A DNA stretch of 64,000 nt from Gracilimonas sp017641085 (GTDB taxonomy: Bacteria; Bacteroidota; Rhodothermia; Balneolales; Balneolaceae): NCBI RefSeq assembly GCF_046115515.1, contig NZ_CP175953.1. The stretch is one strand, 5' to 3'. Position 1 is the stretch's first letter, and every line of letters begins with the position of its first letter. Below are positions 43,075-51,060 of this stretch, piece after piece. A program made the position numbers and the translations under genes. The notes beneath the pieces are model-generated. The model made no database searches, was not told the origin of the DNA, and saw only the letters and a program-made list of their open reading frames with translations.

Positions 43075-43075
43075 G

Positions 43076-43140
43076 CTGACAGCTATCAGGCTTCAGCTAA
43101 CAGTTTCTTCGATAACTGTTAGCTGAAAGCAGACGGCTGA
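43076..43140 (+). repeat. CAGCTAACAG phrase with 14-bp hairpin in the fixC-fixX gap
   Basis: TTCAGCTAACAGTT (43092-43105) pairs perfectly with AACTGTTAGCTGAA (43114-43127) around the loop TCTTCGAT. Flanks read as degenerate copies of the same words (GCTGACAGCTATCAG and AGCAGACGGCTGA). It lies in the middle of an operon. Confidence 0.75.
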
Positions 43141-43159
43141 ATGTTAAAAAAACGGAATT

Positions 43160-43462
43160 ATGAAAAACTTAAAACTCACGGAACGACTCGGACTTGTAAG
43201 CTATCGTAATCAGGCGAAGTCGGAGATAAAGCCACATATTGTTGTTGATACGGACATTTGTAATTCAACCTGTCCGCATAAATGTACTACCTACGTTTGT
43301 CCGGCAAATTGCTATACGATGGACGACAACGGCAAAGTTCACTTTCAGGTAGAGGATTGTATTGAATGCGGCACCTGCATGTATGCTTGTGACCAGGGAG
43401 CGGTAGACTGGAATTATCCGGACCCTGAAATCGGCCGTGGTGTTACCTGGAATTTCGGGTAA
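43160..43462 (+). CDS. fixX: FixX-like ferredoxin
   Basis: 100 residues with CNSTCPHKCTTYVCPANCY (residues 37-54) and a second cluster CIECGTCMYACDQGAVDW. At least one 4Fe-4S centre is expected from the last cysteine group; the early group fits the FixX family. It forms the small iron-sulfur subunit of the FixC-like oxidoreductase. Its 3' end directly touches the VapC gene coming from the other strand (stop codons adjacent). Confidence 0.92.
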   Translation: MKNLKLTERLGLVSYRNQAKSEIKPHIVVDTDICNSTCPHKCTTYVCPANCYTMDDNGKVHFQVEDCIECGTCMYACDQGAVDWNYPDPEIGRGVTWNFG

Positions 43463-43478
43463 TTAAAAACCCAAATTC
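43450..43478. other. Hairpin spanning the converging fixX and vapC stop codons
   Basis: GAATTT (43450-43455) pairs with AAATTC (43473-43478), and GGGT (43457-43460) with ACCC (43469-43472), with one bulged C and an AT-rich 8-base loop that contains both stop codons. No long T run, so termination here is uncertain. Confidence 0.5.
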
Positions 43479-43843
43479 TGAAGCTTATCATCCTTTGTAG
43501 CCAGGGGAAATTCATTCAGCAAGGCCGTGGCTACAATTAAACGATCGGCCGGATCATCAGGAAAGTCGGTAGGCAATTTTTCCTGGGCTAAAATCACATC
43601 CTGATCAATAGGTATCACTTTACAAACCTGAGGCCTTGTAGCCATTTCAATCCATTTCTTGAACGAAGGCTTCAGGTCAATCACTCCTTTTCGACCCAGC
43701 ATTTCCGTCTCCCAAACCGAAGCGGCTGAAATGGCAATTTCGCGTTGCGCTGCCGACTCATCCAGTGTTTCCCTCTCCTCCTTAGTTAAAGGTCCTTCAT
43801 CCAACAGCCACCACAACCAAACGTGCGTATCAAGTAAAATCAT
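43463..43843 (-). CDS. vapC: VapC-type PIN-domain ribonuclease toxin
   Basis: 126 residues of the PIN fold. The acidic site is seen in ILLDTHVWLWW (Asp5), ISAASVWETEML (Glu), and DPADRLIVATAL (Asp), all conserved in active PIN RNases. Its start overlaps the antitoxin stop (ATGA). As a type II toxin it should cleave RNA when its antitoxin is degraded. It is oriented against the surrounding plus-strand genes. Confidence 0.93.
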   Translation of the reverse strand: MILLDTHVWLWWLLDEGPLTKEERETLDESAAQREIAISAASVWETEMLGRKGVIDLKPSFKKWIEMATRPQVCKVIPIDQDVILAQEKLPTDFPDDPADRLIVATALLNEFPLATKDDKLQNLGF

Positions 43844-44052
43844 TCTTCAAATCCTGATTTATCTGCGGAAAGCCCGGACGTCGTTCCCTTTCCTTTTAAA
43901 TCTTTCCAGGGAGTACCCTGAACGTCCTTCGTTTGGTTAAGCTCATTGGTTAATGACCGGATGATAAGGTCTTTGAGGCTAATGCCTTCTTCAACAGCCT
44001 TTATTTTGGCTTTTTTCATCAGTTCGTCGGGTAAATCTACAGAAGTTCTCAT
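43840..44052 (-). CDS. vapB: VapB-like ribbon-helix-helix antitoxin
   Basis: 70 residues. MRTSVDLPDELMKKAKIKAV is the ribbon and first helix of an Arc/MetJ-type DNA-binding domain (about residues 1-40); the tail would wrap the VapC active site. It overlaps vapC by 4 bases. The upstream TTGACA...TAGTTTAG region (44057-44088) gives a promoter so close that the message may have no leader. Confidence 0.9.
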   Translation of the reverse strand: MRTSVDLPDELMKKAKIKAVEEGISLKDLIIRSLTNELNQTKDVQGTPWKDLKGKGTTSGLSADKSGFEE

Positions 44053-44056
44053 GACG

Positions 44057-44088
44057 CTAAACTATGCATATTTATGTTTATATGTCAA
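44057..44088 (-). promoter_or_regulatory. Candidate vapBC promoter
   Basis: On the minus strand TTGACA (44088-44083) and TAGTTTAG (44064-44057, one base off TAnnTTTG) are separated by 21 bases counted from the TTG. Transcription would start at or within a few bases of the vapB ATG (44052). AT-rich inverted words here could be the autoregulatory operator. Confidence 0.45.
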
Positions 44089-44152
44089 CGTTATAACATC
44101 TTGTATTTTTTTGAGTAGAAAAGATGATTATGTATCCTTCAGAACCAAATAA

Positions 44153-45940
44153 ATGCAATCATCGGATATGAGATTTTCGAAATTCTGCTTTCTTCTTGTC
44201 ACTTTTTTCACACTGAACCTGTTGGGTTTTACAACTCAGGCAAAAGAATATTCCATACCCAAGCTAAAGGTTGAAGTCTCAGTAAATCCCGATGGTACCG
44301 TCTCCATTACCGAACACCGAACCTATGTCTTTGATGGGGACTTCTCTTGGGCCAATTACGAACTTCCAAAATCCGGCTTTTCAGCTATCCGGAATATTCA
44401 GGTTTCTGAAAACGGATCTGATTATGTAAATCTGAACTCAGAAGAACCCGGTACTTTTCTTGTAGAAGAATCAAGCCGATCATTCAATATTAAGTGGTTT
44501 TATGAGGCGGAAGATGAGGAACGAGTGTTCACTATTTCCTACACCCTGGAGGGAGCTGTGGTAATCGGGCCGGAGTGGAGTGAGTTCTTCTGGAATTATG
44601 CGGCTGCCGGGCGGGAGAAATCTACCGCTGAGTTATCAATTCTTTTTCAACTGCCTGAGGTGGTTGCCGACTCCAATTTGCATTCCTGGGTGCGTGAACC
44701 GGCCTGGGAGATAGAGTCAACTTCTTTCGATAAAGGGTTGCAATTTACCGGTTCTGATATCAGTCGTAGTCAGGCGGTAGTGATAAGGACTGTATTCCCT
44801 ACTTCTGCTTTTGATCCCAACCGTATCAGTATCACCGACCGGGATTTTTCACTTGCATGGGCCCGGAATGACGAGGCCAATTACCGGGAGCAACAAATTG
44901 CGGAGGCGGAAGAACGCGAACGTATGATGACCTACGGCATTGAGTTGGCTGTAATCATTGCTGGTTTAAGCATCCTGTGCTTCATCTATTTCTATCGAAA
45001 ATATGGAAGCAGACATCAGATCAATTTATCCCGCAATGAAAGCTTAATGATTCCCGGAAAGCAACAACCCGCGGCCATTGGCTGGCTTCTCATGCACCGA
45101 ACGATCACGGGCGGACATGTAACGGCCACTCTTCTCGATTTAGCCCGGCGGGGATATTTTGTGATCAATGAAGCCGAACCTGAAAAAGATGACAGCTGGT
45201 TTGCGAGCACTTCCACTGAAAACACTTTCCATATAACAGACGCTCAAAAAGAGCCGGATTCAACCATGACTGAGTGGGAGTTGTCGCTGCTCAGTTTCGT
45301 AAAAGAGCGGATTTCAGATGACCATTCCGACATCAGCAAAGTATTTAAGTTTACCGATGGTGAAGTTTCCAAGTGGTATAGCAGCTGGAAAGATGAACTT
45401 AAATCCTTTGCCGAGAAACAGGCATGGATAGATGCGGAAAGCTATAAGGGAGCATGGTGGAATTTCGGCATTCAAATGATCTTCATGCTGGCAGCTTTGG
45501 CCGGTATTTTCATCCTTCACCCCGTAGCTGGCCTGGCAGCGATTGTTGTATTTGTAGCTTCAGTATTATCCCTTTCTATCATCCGCAGAACACCAAAGGG
45601 TGAAGAGTTGTACAAAAGCTGGAAAAATTATCAGGAAGCACTAAAGAATGCCAAGGATTATTCCATACCTGACCATCACCTCGGCCGGCATTTTATTTAC
45701 AGCATCGCATTTGGATTGAGTAAAGATCATATCGAGCACATTTTTGAGCAGAATCCCGGGGCCGCATCCGCTATTACCTGGATAATTATTATGCCGGGAA
45801 GCGACAGTACACCGGCGAGTATCGCCACCTCGTTCAGTAACCTCGCGGCAACCGGAACAATATCGTCGGGGGGAGGAGTCTCAGGCGGGGGGGCTTCGGC
45901 AGGATCAGCCGGTGGAGGGGCTTCAGGCGGAGCGGGTTAA
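44153..45940 (+). CDS. DUF2207 membrane protein
   Basis: 595 residues. An alternative ATG at 44168 removes five residues and gives a better signal peptide (MRFSKFCFLLVTFFTLNLLGF, cleavage near TQA). The external domain (about 30-255) starts with KVEVSVNPDGTVSITEHRTYVF, typical of DUF2207. A helix at about 263-283 and two more near 435-475 anchor it. The cytoplasmic part and a Gly/Ser-rich tail (last 40 residues) complete the usual architecture. Function is unknown for the family. Confidence 0.88.
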   Translation: MQSSDMRFSKFCFLLVTFFTLNLLGFTTQAKEYSIPKLKVEVSVNPDGTVSITEHRTYVFDGDFSWANYELPKSGFSAIRNIQVSENGSDYVNLNSEEPGTFLVEESSRSFNIKWFYEAEDEERVFTISYTLEGAVVIGPEWSEFFWNYAAAGREKSTAELSILFQLPEVVADSNLHSWVREPAWEIESTSFDKGLQFTGSDISRSQAVVIRTVFPTSAFDPNRISITDRDFSLAWARNDEANYREQQIAEAEERERMMTYGIELAVIIAGLSILCFIYFYRKYGSRHQINLSRNESLMIPGKQQPAAIGWLLMHRTITGGHVTATLLDLARRGYFVINEAEPEKDDSWFASTSTENTFHITDAQKEPDSTMTEWELSLLSFVKERISDDHSDISKVFKFTDGEVSKWYSSWKDELKSFAEKQAWIDAESYKGAWWNFGIQMIFMLAALAGIFILHPVAGLAAIVVFVASVLSLSIIRRTPKGEELYKSWKNYQEALKNAKDYSIPDHHLGRHFIYSIAFGLSKDHIEHIFEQNPGAASAITWIIIMPGSDSTPASIATSFSNLAATGTISSGGGVSGGGASAGSAGGGASGGAG

Positions 45941-46052
45941 ATAACTAATTTACTTTGCCTTACAACACTATATTAGAATCTACCCCTTATTTGAAACTTA
46001 AGTAGTTCACACTTGTTAGAGTAAGTGAAATCCAAACCAACCAATCACAACT

Positions 46053-46925
46053 ATGAACTACTTATTCAAGAGACTTAGATTTTTATCACTATTAACGGTA
46101 CTTATAGGTCTATTTGCTTTCACCGCATGCAACACAAACAGTGGCCCGGGTACCGGAACAATGAAAATTTCTTTAACCGATGCTCCCGCTGCTTATGATG
46201 AAGTTAACATCGAAATTCGGCAGGTTCTCGTAAATCAGGATGAAGATGCTGAAGATCCCGATAGTAACGGTGAAGAAAATGACGAGGGTGAAGAAGACGG
46301 AGGTGCTGAAGATAATGGATGGTACTCCATACTGGATGACTCCATGACCGTGAACCTGTTAGACTATCAAAATGGAAACACCCTTGAGTTAGGTGAAACT
46401 GAACTTGAAGCCGGACAATATAATCAGATTCGCCTGATACTTGGAGATAATAATAACGTTGTTATAGACGGAGAAACCTACAACCTCAGTACTCCAAGTG
46501 CTCAGCAATCCGGGTTTAAGCTCCTTGTGAATGCAACTGTAGAAGAAGATCAGGTATATGAGTTAGTTATCGACTTTGATGCTTCTCAATCTATCGTAGA
46601 AACCGGGAATGGGAACTACATCCTTAAGCCGGTACTCCGCACTGTTGATTTAGAAGAACAGGCGAGTATTTCAGGAACCGTTCTGCCCGTGGAAGCCGAG
46701 CCCTTTGTGTATGCTATAGTTGGGCAGGATACTGTTGGAACTCAGCCTGATGAAGAAGGTAATTTCAAACTTGTAGGACTTGAAGATGCCACCTACAACG
46801 TATCCTTCAACCCCACTAACGATGCCTACGCTGATTCCCTTGTAGAAGGAATTGAGCTTGAAGACGGAGAAGAATTTGAGTTTGAGGAAACCATTGAGTT
46901 GGAAAGCTCCGGAGTTCTCAACTAA
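46053..46925 (+). CDS. DUF4382 lipoprotein
   Basis: 290 residues with lipobox LFAFTACN. GTMKISLTDAPAAYDEVNIEIRQVLV is the start of the DUF4382 domain, and LLDYQNGNTLELGETELEAGQYNQIRLILGDNNNVV follows over residues about 105-140. An acidic Asp/Glu-rich stretch (about residues 66-88) interrupts the first strand pair. The C-terminal carboxypeptidase-regulatory-like part (SISGTVLPVEAEPFVYAI) resembles a beta sandwich. Function unknown; envelope location is clear. Confidence 0.87.
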   Translation: MNYLFKRLRFLSLLTVLIGLFAFTACNTNSGPGTGTMKISLTDAPAAYDEVNIEIRQVLVNQDEDAEDPDSNGEENDEGEEDGGAEDNGWYSILDDSMTVNLLDYQNGNTLELGETELEAGQYNQIRLILGDNNNVVIDGETYNLSTPSAQQSGFKLLVNATVEEDQVYELVIDFDASQSIVETGNGNYILKPVLRTVDLEEQASISGTVLPVEAEPFVYAIVGQDTVGTQPDEEGNFKLVGLEDATYNVSFNPTNDAYADSLVEGIELEDGEEFEFEETIELESSGVLN

Positions 46926-46953
46926 TCCAATTCGTTAATAATATCGTATGTAG

Positions 46954-46983
46954 AAAAGCCCGCTTTTTTAGCGGGCTTTTTTT
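46954..46983 (+). terminator. Terminator after the DUF4382 gene
   Basis: AAAAGCCCGC (46954-46963) pairs perfectly with GCGGGCTTTT (46971-46980), with a 7-base loop and continuing T run. Confidence 0.95.
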
Positions 46984-47052
46984 ACTTCAACTATTCCCAA
47001 ATTAATTTGTTATGCTATGAACCGTGTGTAACCCATTTGCAAACCCACATTT

Positions 47053-48228
47053 ATGAACGCCCAAGAGTTTTACGAAAAACTGAATACCGTTTTTTCTTTC
47101 CGGGAGGTTTCTGATCACTCCTTATATACTCCCCTCCCTGACGACTGGTACATTGCCCTCGCTGATGTAAGAGGGTCAACAGATGCTATACGCCTTGGGA
47201 AATATAAAGAAGTAAACATGGCGGGTGCTTCCATCATCGCGGCATTGAATAATCTCTACAATAAAGAAGACCTCCTTCCCTATCTTTTTGGTGGTGACGG
47301 CTCCCTAATCGCGCTGCCCGATCGCCAAATCGAGAAAGTAAAAGGTGTATTGGCATTCTGCCGTAAAGCGGTTAAAGATGCTTACGGACTTGAAATGGCC
47401 ATTGGGATTATACAGGTAAAAGAACTCCGGGAGATGGGGCAAGATGTAAGTGTGGCCCGGCTGGCTCTGTCCGAATATTTGGATCAAACCATTTTTTGGG
47501 GAACCGGGGTTACCTTTGCCGAACAGCTTATAAAGCAAGAAGACCGGCTTAAGGATATTGAACCGATTGAGGCTGATTTTACGGGATTGGAATGCCGGTG
47601 GAGCCAAGTGCCCAGCGATAAAGATGAGGTAGCTGCCTACATCATACAGTCATTTAAAAATGATGATGAAAGAAGTGCCGAAATTTACGAGCAGTGTTTT
47701 GAGAAGATCGAGGAGATTTACGGTACCGAAGACAGCTTTCATCCCCTGCGGGAAGACGATTTACAAATGACCACCAACCCACTTCTTCTTGGGGTGGAGT
47801 GGAAACTCCGAACCCAGCCACCTTCCCTGTTCAAAAAACTGAAACATATAGGGATGATGATCTTTCAGCTTGTCACCGGATTCTACCTGATGAAGTTCAA
47901 AAAGAAAACCTCTGCCACCAACTGGGGAGATTACAAACCCGATTTAGTGCGCCACGCTGATTACAAGAAATTCGGAGACGGCTTGCGCTTCGTGGCCTCC
48001 GGCACCATTCAGCAACGAATGGAAATGACTGAGTTTTTGGAGGGCTTATTTAATGAAGGCAGTGTTGTTTACGGAGTTCATGCATCCTTCGCAGCAATGG
48101 TAACCTGCTATGTAAGGAGTTACCAAAGCAATCACATTCACTTTGTAGATGGTACCGAGGGCGGCTACGCAAAAGCTTCTCAGGAGCTTAAAAGCCGGAG
48201 GGCTCAACTTGAAGCTCAAGACCATTAA
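47053..48228 (+). CDS. DUF3095 protein, nucleotide-cyclase-like
   Basis: 391 residues. The N-terminal half matches DUF3095 (FREVSDHSLYTPLPDDWYIALADVRGST). IALADVRGST (Asp38) and LFGGDGSLIAL (Asp82) look like the two metal-binding motifs of class III adenylate/guanylate cyclases (FxDIxGFT and GDG). Their spacing, 44 residues, equals that in the mammalian cyclase domain. The C-terminal part carries a probable helix (MIFQLVTGFYLMKF) and FVDGTEGGYAKAS. I see no clear purine-specifying Lys/Asp pair, so activity is uncertain. It ends four bases inside the converging flavin oxidoreductase gene. Confidence 0.83.
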   Translation: MNAQEFYEKLNTVFSFREVSDHSLYTPLPDDWYIALADVRGSTDAIRLGKYKEVNMAGASIIAALNNLYNKEDLLPYLFGGDGSLIALPDRQIEKVKGVLAFCRKAVKDAYGLEMAIGIIQVKELREMGQDVSVARLALSEYLDQTIFWGTGVTFAEQLIKQEDRLKDIEPIEADFTGLECRWSQVPSDKDEVAAYIIQSFKNDDERSAEIYEQCFEKIEEIYGTEDSFHPLREDDLQMTTNPLLLGVEWKLRTQPPSLFKKLKHIGMMIFQLVTGFYLMKFKKKTSATNWGDYKPDLVRHADYKKFGDGLRFVASGTIQQRMEMTEFLEGLFNEGSVVYGVHASFAAMVTCYVRSYQSNHIHFVDGTEGGYAKASQELKSRRAQLEAQDH

Positions 48229-49265
48229 GCAGGAGAAGCCTGACTCAATTTTTTACGAACGACCGGAGCAACTTCTTTGGCAAACAGTTCAATAGAGCGT
48301 AAAAGCTTTTCATGAGGAACGCTTCCCACACTCATCTGAAGAAGAAATCGGTCATGATTAAAGATCTCATGCTGGTACATGATTTTATCAATTACATCCT
48401 GCGGGCTTCCAACTACATTTGCTCCTTTTAAAGTGATCGATGCATCAAACTGCTGTCGACTCATCACAGGCCACCCTCTCTCCTTTCCGATTTTGTCCAT
48501 CGTAGTTTTAAAAGCCGGAAAAGCAATATCAGCGGCTTCCTGTGTGGTTTCTGCAATGAATCCGTGAGAATTTATACTCAATGCAGGTTTGGGTTGATTG
48601 TGTTCTTCGGCAGCGCGGCGATGCAGGTCGGCCATTTGTTTAAACTGAGCCGGTTGACCTCCAATAATCGCAATAGCCATAGGCATTCCCATTGCTCCCG
48701 CTTCATATGCCGACTTTGGCGTTCCACCAACTGCCCGCCATACCGGCATTTTATCCTGATAAGACTGAGGATACACGCCTCTGTTATTAATGGATGGACG
48801 ATATTTACCCTGCCAGGTGATTTTCTCTTCTTCTCTGAGCTTCATCAACAGCTTTAGTTTTTCGGAAAAAAGCTCTTCATAATTTTGCAAATCGTAGCCA
48901 AACAATGGAAAAGACTCAATAAAAGAACCACGCCCCACCATAATTTCTGCCCTTCCTTCCGTAAGCAGGTCAATGGTTGAAAATTGCTGAAACACCCGAA
49001 CCGGATCTTCCGAACCGAGTACAGTAACCGCACTGCTCAACCGGATATTTTTGGTTCGGCTTGCAGCAGCTGCAAGCAGCGTTGATGGTGAAGATGAGAC
49101 GTACTCTTCCCGGTGATGCTCCCCAATGGCAAAAACATCCAGCCCAAGTTCATCGGCCAGTTCAATTTCTTCCATCAGGTTTTTAAGCCGTTGAGACGGA
49201 TGTAACGTTTTTCCGCTTTCAGCATCAGGGGTGTTTTCTACAAAGGTATATATCCCAAATTCCAT
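48225..49265 (-). CDS. LLM-class flavin-dependent oxidoreductase
   Basis: 346 residues of the luciferase-like TIM barrel: MEFGIYTFVENTPDAESGK, LGLDVFAIGEHHREEYVSSSP, GSEDPVRVFQQFSTIDLLTEGRAEIMVGRGS and PVWRAVGGTPKSAYEAG fit the bacterial LLM family with probable F420 or FMN use. EHHREE and VGRGS supply phosphate/flavin contacts. It probably oxidises an unknown small substrate. It converges on the DUF3095 gene with a 4-base overlap. Confidence 0.9.
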   Translation of the reverse strand: MEFGIYTFVENTPDAESGKTLHPSQRLKNLMEEIELADELGLDVFAIGEHHREEYVSSSPSTLLAAAASRTKNIRLSSAVTVLGSEDPVRVFQQFSTIDLLTEGRAEIMVGRGSFIESFPLFGYDLQNYEELFSEKLKLLMKLREEEKITWQGKYRPSINNRGVYPQSYQDKMPVWRAVGGTPKSAYEAGAMGMPMAIAIIGGQPAQFKQMADLHRRAAEEHNQPKPALSINSHGFIAETTQEAADIAFPAFKTTMDKIGKERGWPVMSRQQFDASITLKGANVVGSPQDVIDKIMYQHEIFNHDRFLLQMSVGSVPHEKLLRSIELFAKEVAPVVRKKLSQASPA

Positions 49266-49381
49266 GTCAGTATCTCTTCAAAGTTTGAAATAATTCAACA
49301 TTAAACTAACCATATTTTTCCTAAGAATGGTCATTCTGCTTATTGATTTCATCAATGCACTTGATTTTATTTCTCACACAT

Positions 49382-49744
49382 ATGAAGCATCAAATAAAAC
49401 TGAAACGCGTTTACGAAGAGTCTGCTCCGGATGATGGGTACCGAATCCTCACCGAACGGTTGTGGCCACGCGGGGTTTCCAAAGAGCGTGCTAACCTGGA
49501 CGAGTGGATGAAAGGGGTAGCACCCAGCCACGAGTTAAGAAAATGGTTCGATCACGACCCTGAGAAGTGGGATGAATTCAAGGACCGCTACCGGAAAGAA
49601 TTATTTGGTTCTGAGGCTGTTCAACAACTTATTGACACGGTAGAAAAGGAAGATGTCATTACCTTTGTATTTGCATCCAAAGATGAGGAGCACAACAGCT
49701 CGGTTGTGCTGAAAGAGTTTATAGAACAACTTCTTTCCGAATGA
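49382..49744 (+). CDS. DUF488 family protein
   Basis: 120 residues from ATG 49382; starts further up (49343) add residues unlike the family. MKHQIKLKRVYEESAPDDGYRILTERLWPRG with DEWMKGVAPSHELRKWFDHDPEKWDEF is the YeaO-type DUF488 signature. The family is small, cytosolic and of unknown function; Arg-rich motifs suggest an anionic ligand. It overlaps the converging membrane-protein gene by 26 bases. Confidence 0.88.
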   Translation: MKHQIKLKRVYEESAPDDGYRILTERLWPRGVSKERANLDEWMKGVAPSHELRKWFDHDPEKWDEFKDRYRKELFGSEAVQQLIDTVEKEDVITFVFASKDEEHNSSVVLKEFIEQLLSE

Positions 49745-50978
49745 TTTCTACGGATTGATGTTCCTGATCAACCATCTTTTTCAGCTTAATCCAGAAAAAC
49801 AGAACCGCTATAACCGGGAAAATCGCAGCTAAAGCCAGCACGTTAAAAATCCATGGTCCGCTAAGTGATTCCGGCCAAAGTGTAGTCATCAAAACAAGGC
49901 TCATTATCAGCAATACAACAGATCCCAGCACAAAGTAGAAGTACTTCTTTTGCATGTTGGCCATGTGATGGAGAAACCAAATCACGCCAACCGTGAATGC
50001 CCCCAACAAAGTGGTGTGCAGGTATAGTATTCGCGTGCCATGATCAGAGAGCCACATTTCCATGGGCGATACAGAGGCAACGAGCTGCATCACCGACTTA
50101 ACCACGAGAAAGAGTAACGGCCAGATCCATATTGAGATGTTACTCCACCTGTTTTTTATTGCAGAATAGACAAACAGCAGCACCCCTTCTGCGATAAGTA
50201 CGCCTCCGGTACGTGCAGCCACCGACAAGTCGAAATTAATAAGTCCATCAGCTATTCCATACGGGAATGTGAGCGGTGCCCCAATGGCAATCAATCCGAT
50301 TAATACTGTGGGGGAAACTTCACATTCATCCTCCTTTAATTGCAAAGCTTTGGCAACCAATCCCATCAAAACTAAAATTACCCACCCTTCAATAAAGGTA
50401 GCGAGGAAGAAATGCGTGAGTGCTTTGGGTAACAATACCCCGCCAAAGTTTGTGATCTGTAATACTCCAACCGACCAGGCGCCAAGGGAGCTCACAAATA
50501 ACATCACCAAGGCGCCATCAAAAAAGGGATTCGGCGTATATCCTTTCTTTCTTCGGCGGGTGATCAAATATCCGGCCATAAATCCATACCAGCCCAGCAT
50601 TACCATCCCCGAAAAAATAACAGACAAGGGAAGGGAAGCATAACCAATAGCTATGGGTTTATACCCATAAAGCAGAAACGGGGGGAACGACAGTAATCCA
50701 AATATAACAATCCACCAAAGTGCGTTTTTCATTAAACGAACCCCAAAAGCGGCGTGATAGCCCGAAACGATATCCAGCTTAATCAGGTACAGCGGTAGCA
50801 AAGAGGCCCACCCGAAGAACATCAGGTGTGAATGGGCATGCCTCATATTCTCCAGGTTCAGATATACCGGTAACGGCTCCACAAAACCAAAACGGAACAG
50901 AAAGCCTGTGAAGCCTGCCAGCACAAAACTGAACATGGCCCACTGCCAGATTCCTGAATTTTTTGCTAATGAAGTCAT
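49719..50978 (-). CDS. Polytopic membrane protein with conserved histidines (possible heme-copper-like)
   Basis: 419 residues from ATG 50978 with about 12 hydrophobic helices. Histidines lie in membrane-embedded motifs: ENMRHAHSHLMFFGWA (about residue 44-59), ALTHFFLATFIEGWV and RILYLHTTLLGAFTVGVIWFLHHM. Such spacing recalls heme-copper oxidase or NnrS-like proteins, but I do not recognise a family. Neighbours are hemN and DUF420, both linked to heme and cytochrome oxidase maturation. A role in respiration or copper/heme handling is therefore suggested. Confidence 0.7.
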   Translation of the reverse strand: MTSLAKNSGIWQWAMFSFVLAGFTGFLFRFGFVEPLPVYLNLENMRHAHSHLMFFGWASLLPLYLIKLDIVSGYHAAFGVRLMKNALWWIVIFGLLSFPPFLLYGYKPIAIGYASLPLSVIFSGMVMLGWYGFMAGYLITRRRKKGYTPNPFFDGALVMLFVSSLGAWSVGVLQITNFGGVLLPKALTHFFLATFIEGWVILVLMGLVAKALQLKEDECEVSPTVLIGLIAIGAPLTFPYGIADGLINFDLSVAARTGGVLIAEGVLLFVYSAIKNRWSNISIWIWPLLFLVVKSVMQLVASVSPMEMWLSDHGTRILYLHTTLLGAFTVGVIWFLHHMANMQKKYFYFVLGSVVLLIMSLVLMTTLWPESLSGPWIFNVLALAAIFPVIAVLFFWIKLKKMVDQEHQSVEIIRKEVVL

Positions 50979-51060
50979 CAAACAATCCCTCTGCTAATTT
51001 CAACTGACAAAGAATACATCCCTTTCATTAAGGTTAGATGAAGATGTCGCTTATAGTTAA

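Noticed and set aside
46246..46316. Acidic low-complexity stretch in the DUF4382 protein as a repeat array
   Set aside because: It is a run of Asp/Glu codons within one gene, not a DNA repeat with regular period.
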